From the NCBI GenBank assembly GCA_002686265.1, contig NZBA01000071.1, forward strand, positions 1-47,094: a stretch of DNA of 47,094 bases, in the 5' to 3' direction. Source of the DNA: Planctomycetota bacterium (GTDB lineage Bacteria > Planctomycetota > UBA1135 > GCA-002686595). The translations under genes were made by a program, and so were the position numbers. Positions 33,501-42,000 of the stretch are shown piece by piece; the stretch's first letter is position 1; each line of letters starts with the position of its first letter. A model generated the notes under the pieces. It worked only from the letters and a program-made list of their open reading frames with translations. It ran no database searches and was not told the DNA's origin.

Positions 33501-36500
33501 GCGTGACGGAGACCGGGTCTACGCGGTCATCCGCGCCGCCGCCGGCGGCTCCGACGGGCGCAGCATGGGGATGACCGCTCCCCGCGCCGAAGGCCAGTTG
33601 CGCACCCTGCGCCGGGCCTACGATCAGGCGGGCTTCTCCGCCGCTTCGGTAGGGCTGTTCGAAGCCCACGGGACCGGTACCGCCCTCGGGGACCGGACCG
33701 AATGCACCTCGCTCAACAGCATGCTCACCTCGAGCGGTGCGGGCCCACAGACCAGCGCCATCGGCAGCGTCAAGTCGAACATCGGCCACACCAAGTGCAC
33801 CGCCGGCGTGGCCGGATTGATGAAGGCCGCCCTGGCTCTCCATCACCGCGTGCTGCCGCCCACCCTGCACGTCGAGTCCATCGAGGAAGGGGGGCCTCTC
33901 GACGGTGGCCCGCTCTACGCCAGCACCGAGCTGCGCCCCTGGATCCGCGGTGCCGACCCGCGGCGCGCGGGGATCTCCGCTTTCGGCTTCGGTGGAACGA
34001 ACTTCCACGTCGTCCTCGAGGACTACGAGGACGAGCCCGGCGGGCCGCGGACGATCACGGCTCGTGACGAGTGGCCGGCCGAGCTGTTCACCTTTGCCAG
34101 TGAGACCTCGGCCAAGGTCGCCGATGGCGTGCGACGCTTCGCGAACGAGGTGCGCGCGGCGCGCGAGGCGGGCGTCGCCCTCCAGCTCGGCGACCTCGCT
34201 TGCACCCTCCACCGCCGCCACGGGCCGCGCGCGGCCGCCGTGCGTGCCGCGGTGGTCGCCACCGACGTGGTGGACCTGCTCGAGCGGCTCGAGGAACTAG
34301 AGGCCCTCCTGGCCGCCCCCGATCAGAGCGCGACCGCCCTCCCGCCGAGGGTCCACCTGGCCCGCGGAGAAGCGGCGGAGGAGCTGACGTTCCTCTTTCC
34401 CGGACAAGGCTCCCAGCATCCTGACATGCTGCGCGACGTGGCCTGCGAGTTCTCCGAGGTGCGCGGGGCCTTCCAGCGTGCCGACCGGGTCCTCGAGGGC
34501 GACTTCGAGCGCACCCTGAGCGGATTCGTCTTTCCGCCGCCGACCTTCGACGAGGCCGAGCGCGCGGCGCGGATCGAGCGCCTCAAGGCCACCGACGTCG
34601 CCCAGCCGGCCTTGGGGGCGGCGAACTTGGGGATCCTGCGCTTGCTGGAGTCCCTCAGGATCCGCCCGACCACCGCCGCCGGCCACAGCTACGGCGAACT
34701 GGTCGCCTTGTGCGCCGCCGGCGCCTTCGACGAGGACACCCTGCACCGCCTTTCGCGCGAGCGCGGTCGGGCGATGGCCGCCGTCGCCGAGGCGGCGGAC
34801 GCGGGCACCATGCTGGCGGTGAGGGCGGACGAGGCCCGACTACGCCCCCTGCTGGAGGGGCGCGAGGGAGTCTGGATCGCGAATCTGAACAGCCCGCGGC
34901 AGACGGTCATCAGCGGGGCGACCGAGGCCGTGGCCGAAGCGCGCGGCGTCCTGGAAGAGGCCGGCCTCTCCTGCGTTGCGATCCCCGTGGCCTGCGCCTT
35001 CCACACGCCGCTGATGGACTCGGCGCGCGAGCGGTTCGCGCGTACCCTCGAGGGCCTTGCTCCCCGCGAGATGGCCTTCCCGGTCACCTCGAACCGTTCG
35101 GCCCAGCCCTATGGCGATGGAGCCGCGGCTCTGCGCTCGGGTTTGGAGGGTCAGATTCTCGACCCGGTGCGGTTCACCGAGCAGATCGAGAACCTCTACG
35201 CCGAGGGCCAGCGCGTGTTCTGCGAGGTCGGGCCCAATGGTGTCCTGACCAGGCTCGTGGGCCAGATCCTAGGCGACCGCCCCCACACCGCCGTCGCCAC
35301 GCAACCGCGCGGTGAGGATGGGATGGTCTCCCTGCTCGAAGCCCTCGGGACTCTGTTCGTCCAGGGGATCCCGATGGTCCTCGACCGGCTCTACGACCAG
35401 CGTTCCGTGGAGGCCCTCGAGCTGCGCCGCGTGACGGCGGAGGCCGGGGCCGCGCCCGCCGCGCATCTGTGGCGTGTCAACGGCGCCTACGCTCGACCGG
35501 TGAACGCTCCGCCCCGGCGGCCCCAGCCCGAGGCGCGCCTGGCGGGACCTCCCACGGGAGCGGCGGCGAGCCCGACCGTGAACCCCGCGGAGAGCCCGAT
35601 GGCGCCTCCCACGGCGCCCCAGTCCCCGGTCGCTACCCCCGCGCAACCCCCGGCGGGGCCCGCTCTGACCTCGCACGCTCCGCCACCGGTGGCCGGAGAT
35701 CCCCACGCCCAGTTCCAGGAGACGATGCGCCAGTTCCTGGAGACTCAGGCCGAGGTCATGGCGGCCTTCCTCGGGGCCCCGCCCCAGGCACCCGCCGCCC
35801 CGGCCGTCCCCGCGGACGCCTTTCAGACCCCTATCGGGGAGTTCGGCGCGCCTCTCGTGAAGCCCGTCGCGCAGGTGGCGCAGCCCGTGATCTCGAGTGC
35901 CGAGGTGTTGCCCGTGGCCGACACCGCCGGGGCATCCGCGCCCGTCGGGGTCGGAGCCGCTCCCGTACCCTCGGCCGCCGATCTCGGCGGGGTCCTGCTG
36001 GAGGTCGTCAGCGAGCGCACGGGTTACCCGGCGGACATGCTGTCCTTCGAGGCGGACCTCGAGGGCGACTTGGGGATCGACTCGATCAAGCGCGTAGAGA
36101 TCATCGCCGCCTTCCGGCGCGCGGTGCTGGGTGACGGCGAGGAGCCGCCGGCCTGGTTCATGGAGCGCATGACCGCCGCGCGCACGATGACCGAGATCGT
36201 CAGCGGCGTGGGCGAGCTGGTCGGTCAGGCGAGCGTGGCCGCGCCGGTGGCGACCGCGACCGCGACGACGACAGCGGCCGCCGCGCCGCCCGCCGTGGAT
36301 CTGGGCGAGACCCTGGTGGAGGTGGTGGCCGAGCGCACGGGTTACCCGGCGGACATGCTGTCCTTCGAGGCGGACCTCGAGGGCGACTTGGGGATCGACT
36401 CGATCAAGCGCGTGGAGATCATCGCCGCCTTCCGGCGCGCGGTGCTGGGCGATGGCGAGGAGCCGCCGGCCTGGTTCATGGAACGCATGACCGCCGCGCG

Positions 36501-39090
36501 CACGATGACCGAGATCGTCAGCGGCGTGCAGGAGCTCGCCGGCGGAGGTGATCCTGACCCCGAGCCGGATCCGGGCGCTCCCTCCGGTACGCCCCGGGCC
36601 GTGCCGTCCACGGCTACCCAGGCGGCCCCGGCTCGACTGGCGACCGAGGGCGCCGAGACCGCTCCGCGCTGTGTCGTTCGCGTGGTCGAGGCACCCCTGC
36701 CCCCAAACGGCGTCGATTCCGTGCCCAAGGGGGTCGTCGTGCTGACCGACAGCGGCCGCCCGCTCGCGGGGGGCCTGGCCGAGGAGCTGTGCGCCCGCGG
36801 CGCGAGTGTCGCCCTGCTCGGGGCGGACGCGCTGAGCTCGCGGGACGCCGCGCAAGGCGCCCTCGAGCGCGTCCGGGCAGAGCACGGTCCGATCGCCGCG
36901 GTCGTCCACTTGGAGGGACTGCGCCCCGCTCCCGCCTATCCCGGCATCACCGCCGACGATTGGCGGCGCCACCACGAACAGGAAATCATCGGCGCCCTAC
37001 ACCTCCTGCAGGCCCTGGCACCGGAGCTGGAGAACGGTGCCTCCTTCACCTGTCTGACCGCCGGCGGGGGAGACTTCGGCGGCGAGGGCGAAGCGACCCA
37101 ACCCTGGCGCGGCGGACTCGTGGGCATGCTGAAGTGCGCCGCCAAGGAGTGGGACGCTTCCCGTTTCCGCGTGGTCGATCTCGAGCGGGAGCCGGTGGCG
37201 GGAGCCGCCGACCTGCTGGCAGACGAGTGGCGCGCCGAAGGCCCGCTGGAGGTCGGCTATCGTGACGGCCGCCGCCTGGGCGTACAGTCCGTCCGCTTGG
37301 ACCTGGACGACGCCGTGGCACGAGAGGAGAGCGCCCGTCTCGATTCCTCGAGCGTGGTCCTCTTGACCGGAGGTGCACGCGGGATTACGGCCGAGATCGC
37401 CATCGAGCTCGCCCGCGGCTTCCAGCCGACGCTGATTCTGCTCGGTCGCTCGCCGGCGCCCGAGGGGGAAGAGGGGCCCGCGACGGCCGGCATCGACGAC
37501 CATGGCGCCTTGCGCGGAGCCCTCGTGGCCGACGCGCGGGCCGCCGGTGAGACCGTCACACCCAAGGACGTGGAGGCGCGCCTGCGGCACCTGCTCGGCC
37601 GGCGGGAGATCCGCGCCACCCTGGAGGCCATCGCCGAGACCGGCGCCACCGGGGTCTACCTGGCCTGCGACGTCCGCGACGACGACGCCCTGGCGGCTCT
37701 CGTCGAGCAGGTCGGGCGCGACCACGGTCCGGTGACCGCCATCGTGCACGGTGCCGGTGTGATCGAGGACAAGTACATCGTCGACAAGAGCGACGAGTCC
37801 TTCGCGCGCGTGGTGGGGACCAAGCTCGACCCGGTACTTACCCTCACGCGCGTGCTCGACCCCGAGCGTTTGAAGCTGGTCATGCTCTTCTCTTCGGTTG
37901 CGGGCTTCTTCGGCAATCCCGGACAGTCCGACTACGCCGCCGCCAACGAGACCCTCAACCGTATGGCGCGGCGCCTCTCGGACCTGTGGCCCGCGAAGGT
38001 CGTCGCCCTCAACTGGGGACCCTGGCGCGGAGCAGGCATGGTGACGCCGGAGGTCGCGCGCCAGTTCGACACGCGTGGGGTCGGCATGGTGAGCGTCCCG
38101 GCCGGGAGGCGAGCCGCCTGGCTCGAGGCCTTCGACGCCGGGGAGCGAGACGTGCGCGTGCTGATCGGGGATGGCCCTTGGACGCGCCCCGAACCCGGGT
38201 GTCTCCCGGCCTCCCTGCCGCTCCTGGCGGGCCGACGCGCCCTTTGGGCCAGCGACGGCGTCCTGGAGGTGGAGCTGGACCTCGACCTCGAGCGGGACGG
38301 CTACCTCGCCGACCACCGCATCGACGGCAAGGCCGTCCTACCCTTCACCGTCGCCCTGACCCTCCTGGCGGAGGCGGCCGCCGCGGCCTTCCCCGAGCGG
38401 CACGTCATTCGCCTCGTTGACGTCCGTCAGTTCAACGGGATCGTCCTCGAGGGGGATGCGCGGTGCCTGCGCCTGCGCGTCGAACGAAGCGAGGCCGCCC
38501 ACGGCCTGGAGACCTGCACCGCGCGCATCGTTGACCCCGAGTTGCCGTCCCGCCCGCTCTATCAGGGACGGGTGATCCTGGCCGCCGAGCGCAACGGCCG
38601 GGCTACCGATGCCCCCGACGCACGGCCGGCCGCTGATTTCCCCCTCTCCACCGGGGAGGCCTACGAGCGCTGGCTGTTCCACGGCCCTCTGTTCCAGGCG
38701 ATCGAGTCTCTGGAGGCCTACGACGGATCGGGGATCAGCGCCCGGGTGCGCGCCTCGTGCCCGGCGGAGTGCCTCGAACACGGGCAGGGGAGCGCCTGGA
38801 TGATCGATCCGGTCGTCCTGGACGCAGCTCCGCAGCTGGCGATTCTGTGGTCGCGCGCCACCCACGACACCACTTCCCTGCCCAACCACGTCGCGGATTT
38901 CGAGATCTTCGACGAAATGGGCGGTGAGGGGGAGATCGAGGTCATCGTGCGCACCCTCGCCGAGGCCGACGCCCACACCTTCAAGGCGGACGTCTGGTTT
39001 CTCCGCGAGGGCGCGGTCGTGGCGCGCATGTTGGGCCTGGAGGGATCGAGCAGCGCAGAGCTGAACCGCCTGGGCGGAGACCACGGCTGA
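30538..39090 (+). CDS. PfaA/HglE-like synthase: ER-like x2, KS, AT, ACP-ACP, KR, DH
   Basis: A 2850-residue synthase. Residues 1-~330 and ~345-700 are two flavin-dependent NPD/nitronate-monooxygenase-like TIM-barrel domains (AWGGIGPHVAAGCLAAGAAG in the first; YPVVQGPMTRVSD and GRECGGHIGPRTS in the second), probably enoyl-reductase-type. KS: 719-1165, with Cys909 in VDAACASSL and both His motifs. AT: ~1283-1600, GHSYGE with Ser1384, CAFHTPLM. Two ACPs carry GIDSIKRVEI at Ser1849 and Ser1955. KR: ~2066-2570, with TGGARGI and Tyr2466/Asn2470. DH: ~2580-2850, His2593 in DHRIDGKAVLP and Asp2762. KS-AT-tandem ACP-KR-DH is the order of PfaA-type secondary-lipid synthases. Start ATG 30538 is preferred; 30592 is an alternative. 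The stop overlaps the next ATG as TGATG. Confidence 0.92.
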   Translation: MVDHDSPPPRCVPTSPSEMECLVVSLGGGSFGGGGDPSLPIAAARAGAIGILDLSGLADERRAASAVERLSRLARGRCGLLLSARRDAVQAAAAEVVDGSGFELDLVLLAVEDGESLPALAQAWRTRARRVGVVATCEAHARLALEAECDLIVARGHEAGGVVGEETTFILMQRLLAAGDLPVLAWGGIGPHVAAGCLAAGAAGVVLDWQLALTRESSLTSEMRARIARMDGSETLVTRLPDGRYFRSYVQPGWGGREVLETIAAAHPEDPRAWQRDLERALAADVPAECVVPVGQDAALAARWPGGTPTVASALAGLRAVVERNLRGAAEAAALAPDGPLARSHGTRYPVVQGPMTRVSDVPEFCAALQEGGGLPFQALALMRGPACRELLQRTSELAGKAPWGVGILGFIDRDLKREQLDAIEEVRPPFAIIAGGRPDQAASMEARGIATYLHVPSPGMLETFVAEGARRLIFEGRECGGHIGPRTSFVLWEQMIRVLEELDLSPEQAAEMHVLFAGGIHDERSAATVATLAQPLVARGMKIGVLMGSAYLFTREIVETAAVVEGFQAVAIEADETVTLETGPGHATRCAPSEFSDFFEAERARRVASGDSAETVRDELERLNLGRLRAASKGIVRRAAEAGGASELVELDEAEQRREGMYMVGQLVALMDAPCTIRELHERVSAGAVAWLERGAEARSEARATVTEAPSKAPEQLDIAIVGMSCMLPGASDPEELWTNILAKRDLIEEVPPDRFDADRWYDPERGERDKIYTKSGGFMREILFDPLKYGIPPASLSSIEPVQLLALELVDKVLTDAGCGGYAGENPLKETCSIILGAGGGAGELSTQYAFRSGLPHYIENIDETILGQLPEWTEDSFAGILMNVIAGRVANRYDLGGVNFTVDAACASSLAAVYVACRELAAGTSDLVIAGGCDTVQSPFGYLCFATAGALSPRGRSRAFDASADGIAISEGLAAVALKRLDDAERDGDRVYAVIRAAAGGSDGRSMGMTAPRAEGQLRTLRRAYDQAGFSAASVGLFEAHGTGTALGDRTECTSLNSMLTSSGAGPQTSAIGSVKSNIGHTKCTAGVAGLMKAALALHHRVLPPTLHVESIEEGGPLDGGPLYASTELRPWIRGADPRRAGISAFGFGGTNFHVVLEDYEDEPGGPRTITARDEWPAELFTFASETSAKVADGVRRFANEVRAAREAGVALQLGDLACTLHRRHGPRAAAVRAAVVATDVVDLLERLEELEALLAAPDQSATALPPRVHLARGEAAEELTFLFPGQGSQHPDMLRDVACEFSEVRGAFQRADRVLEGDFERTLSGFVFPPPTFDEAERAARIERLKATDVAQPALGAANLGILRLLESLRIRPTTAAGHSYGELVALCAAGAFDEDTLHRLSRERGRAMAAVAEAADAGTMLAVRADEARLRPLLEGREGVWIANLNSPRQTVISGATEAVAEARGVLEEAGLSCVAIPVACAFHTPLMDSARERFARTLEGLAPREMAFPVTSNRSAQPYGDGAAALRSGLEGQILDPVRFTEQIENLYAEGQRVFCEVGPNGVLTRLVGQILGDRPHTAVATQPRGEDGMVSLLEALGTLFVQGIPMVLDRLYDQRSVEALELRRVTAEAGAAPAAHLWRVNGAYARPVNAPPRRPQPEARLAGPPTGAAASPTVNPAESPMAPPTAPQSPVATPAQPPAGPALTSHAPPPVAGDPHAQFQETMRQFLETQAEVMAAFLGAPPQAPAAPAVPADAFQTPIGEFGAPLVKPVAQVAQPVISSAEVLPVADTAGASAPVGVGAAPVPSAADLGGVLLEVVSERTGYPADMLSFEADLEGDLGIDSIKRVEIIAAFRRAVLGDGEEPPAWFMERMTAARTMTEIVSGVGELVGQASVAAPVATATATTTAAAAPPAVDLGETLVEVVAERTGYPADMLSFEADLEGDLGIDSIKRVEIIAAFRRAVLGDGEEPPAWFMERMTAARTMTEIVSGVQELAGGGDPDPEPDPGAPSGTPRAVPSTATQAAPARLATEGAETAPRCVVRVVEAPLPPNGVDSVPKGVVVLTDSGRPLAGGLAEELCARGASVALLGADALSSRDAAQGALERVRAEHGPIAAVVHLEGLRPAPAYPGITADDWRRHHEQEIIGALHLLQALAPELENGASFTCLTAGGGDFGGEGEATQPWRGGLVGMLKCAAKEWDASRFRVVDLEREPVAGAADLLADEWRAEGPLEVGYRDGRRLGVQSVRLDLDDAVAREESARLDSSSVVLLTGGARGITAEIAIELARGFQPTLILLGRSPAPEGEEGPATAGIDDHGALRGALVADARAAGETVTPKDVEARLRHLLGRREIRATLEAIAETGATGVYLACDVRDDDALAALVEQVGRDHGPVTAIVHGAGVIEDKYIVDKSDESFARVVGTKLDPVLTLTRVLDPERLKLVMLFSSVAGFFGNPGQSDYAAANETLNRMARRLSDLWPAKVVALNWGPWRGAGMVTPEVARQFDTRGVGMVSVPAGRRAAWLEAFDAGERDVRVLIGDGPWTRPEPGCLPASLPLLAGRRALWASDGVLEVELDLDLERDGYLADHRIDGKAVLPFTVALTLLAEAAAAAFPERHVIRLVDVRQFNGIVLEGDARCLRLRVERSEAAHGLETCTARIVDPELPSRPLYQGRVILAAERNGRATDAPDARPAADFPLSTGEAYERWLFHGPLFQAIESLEAYDGSGISARVRASCPAECLEHGQGSAWMIDPVVLDAAPQLAILWSRATHDTTSLPNHVADFEIFDEMGGEGEIEVIVRTLAEADAHTFKADVWFLREGAVVARMLGLEGSSSAELNRLGGDHG
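36013..36528 (+). repeat. Near-identical tandem ACP coding repeat
   Basis: Bases 36013-36210 and 36331-36528 are 198-base direct repeats at a period of 318 bases, encoding the core of the two ACPs. They differ at four bases, all synonymous: GTA/GTG, GGT/GGC, GAC/GAT and GAG/GAA. The linkers between and after them are unrelated in sequence. Confidence 0.95.
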
Positions 39091-42000
39091 TGCCGCCCCA
39101 CCCGCGCGGGGGAGGAGATGTCCGCGAGGACATCGCCATCGTCGGTATGTCGTGCCTGTTCCCGGGTGCCGACACGGTCAGTCGCTACTGGCACAACATC
39201 GTCCACAAGGTCGATTGCATCACCGACGCGCCGCCGGACTGGCAGCCCGAGCTTTTCTTCGATCCCGAGGGGAAGGACACGGACCGTTCCTACACGCAGA
39301 AAGGCGGTTTTCTAGGCGACGTCAGCCGCTTCGACCCGACGCGCTACGGCGTCGTTCCGCGCAGCGTGGACGGTGCGGAGCCCGATCACTACCTCGCCCT
39401 GCGCTGCGCCTTCGAGGCGTTCGACGACGCCGGCGTGGGGGAGATCGCCCTCGAGCGCTCGCGCACGGGCGTCATCATCGGCCGCGGCCTGTTCGTGAAT
39501 CGTGGCTGGGTCTCGGTATTCCAGCGCACCTTTGCCGTGGACCAGGTGATCGGCGTCCTGCGGCGCCTCGAGCCCGACCGCTCCGAGGAGGATCTCGCCG
39601 CCCTGCGCGAGGAGCTGAAGCGCAACCTGCCTCCGGGCAGCGCGGAGGCCGTGCCCGGCCTCGTCCACAGCGCCCTTGTGGGACGGATCGCGAATCGGTT
39701 GGACCTCAACGGCCCGGCCTACACCATCGACGCCGCCTGCTCCTCGGCCCTGCTGGCCGTGGAGCACGGCATGCGGGAGCTGCGCGCGGGCACCTGCGAC
39801 GCGGTCTTGGTCGGAGGCTCGCAGGTCTCGACTCCCGCCCAGGTCCACGTTCTCTTCTGCCACCTCAAGGCTCTCAGCGCCGAGGGGCGCATCGCGCCCT
39901 TCTCGGCGGAGGCGGGGGGCACGGTCCTCGGCCAGGGATGCGGCATGCTCGTGCTCAAGCGCGCCGGCGATGCAGAGCGCGACGGGAACCGGATCTACGC
40001 CCTGCTCAAGGACATCGGCGTGTCTTCGGACGGCAAGGGCGCCGGCCTGCTCGCGCCCCTGTCCGAGGGCCAGCAGCTCTCCATCAAGCGCGCCTATGAG
40101 CGCGCGGGGATCTCGCCGCTGACCGTCGGCCTGATCGAAGCTCACGGGACGGGCATCCCCCTCGGGGATGCGACCGAGTTCGAGTCCCTAGAGGCCTGCC
40201 TGACCGGCGACGGCACTCGCGATCCTTTCGGAATCGGCAGCGTGAAGTCGATGATCGGCCACCTCATCCCGGCTTCGGGAGCAGCGTCCTTGATCAAGAC
40301 CGCCCTGGCCCTCTACCACCGTGTGCTCCCGCCCACCCTGCACGCGGAGAATCGAAACCCCGACCTCGGCTGGCAGAAGACACGCGCATTCCTGATCAAC
40401 GAGGCGCGGCCGTGGTTGCACGGTGACCGCACGATTCCGCGGCGAGCGGGGATCAACGCCTTCGGCTTCGGCGGCATCAACGCCCATGCGATCCTCGAGG
40501 AGTACACCGGTGGGGACGAGCCCGAGCCTACGCGCCTGGAGTGCGAGTGGCCGGCGGAGTTGGTCGTCGTTTCGGCCCCCAACCGCGAGGCGCTCCAGGA
40601 TCGACTGCACTCTCTCGCGCGTTGGGTCGAGGGAGCGGCCGCCGTGCGCCTGCTGGACATCGCCGCGACCTGCGCCAAGGACGACGGGGCGTCGCGCATG
40701 GCGATCGTCGCCCGTTCGGGAGAGGACCTGGTCGAGAAGCTGCGCTATGCAGCGAGACTCCTGGCCGACCCGGAACGCGAGAAGATCGTCGATCGCCGCC
40801 ATGGCATCGCTTGGTTCGACCATCCCCTGGGTCGCAAGGGGAGGGTCGCCTTCGTCTTCCCCGGGGAGGGTGCTCAGTACGTGAACATGCTCGACGGGCT
40901 GTGTCGGCACTTCCCCGAGGTGCGGCGCCAGTTCGACCTGACCGCCGCTGCCCTGGCGGGAGGCGGCGCGGACCGGCCCTTCGGCCACGTGCTCTACCCC
41001 CAGCCGGCCGGCGTCGAGTGGGCCGAGGAGACGCTCTACGGCCTGGAGTCGGCGGTGGCTTCGGTGACCGCCGCCGGGCGCGGGTTGCTCGACCTGCTCG
41101 CCTCCCTACGCGTCTTCCCCGACGCCATCGTCGGTCACTCCAGCGGCGAGTTCGGCGCGCTCCTCGCGGCGGGGGCCTACGAGGCTCAGAGCGAGGAAGA
41201 CGGCATTCGCTCGATCGTGGCGGGCGCCCGCAGCGCACGCGAGCTGGAACGCTCCGATCTCGTGCCCACCGGCGGCTTGCTCTCGGTGGGGGGGGCGAAT
41301 CCAGAGGCCGTCCGAGAGCTCCTCGAGGGATTCGGGGAGCGGTTGGCCGTGGCCATGGACAATTGCCCGCGGCAGCTCGTCATCGCCGGATCGGAAACGG
41401 ACATCCACGCGGCCCACGAAGCCCTGGCCGGCAAGGGCGGCCTGTGCGAACGCCTGCGCTGGAACCGCAGCTACCACACGGAGGCCTTCAAGCCCGCGAG
41501 CGAGATCATCGAGCGCTTCTACGGGACCTTCGAGATGCAGACGCCGAAGGTCGAGCTGTGGTCCTGCGCCACGGCCGCGCCCTATCCCGAGGACCCACAG
41601 CGGGTGAAGGAGTTGGCCGTTCGCCAGTGGTGGTCCCCCGTGCGGTTCCGCGAGACCGTGGAGGCCATGTACGACGCGGGCGTGCGCCTGTTCGTCGAGG
41701 TCGGACCGCGCGGCAACCTGTCGGCTTTCATCGCCGATACCCTCGACGGAAGGCCGCACGCCGTCATTCCCATGGACCTGCATCGCAAGGAGAGCATCCG
41801 GCAGCTCTGCACCGCGATCGGCATGCTGGCGGCCCAGGGAGTCGATGTGGACCTCGCACCGCTCACCGCGCGCCGGGGGCCGCGCCTGCTGGATCTGGCG
41901 GAGGCCCCGCCGGCACCGGGGCACCTCGACCCGCCCCTGTCGTTGGCCTTCCCCGTGCTCGAGATCAGCGACGAAGCCGTCGGCGACCTGCGGGCGAGGT

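Noticed and set aside
30652..34221. 1189-codon minus-strand open frame opposite the first synthase
   Set aside because: It lies wholly antisense to clear KS/AT coding sequence, is Gly/Arg/Val/Asp-rich with no motifs, and is the expected shadow of GC-rich third positions.
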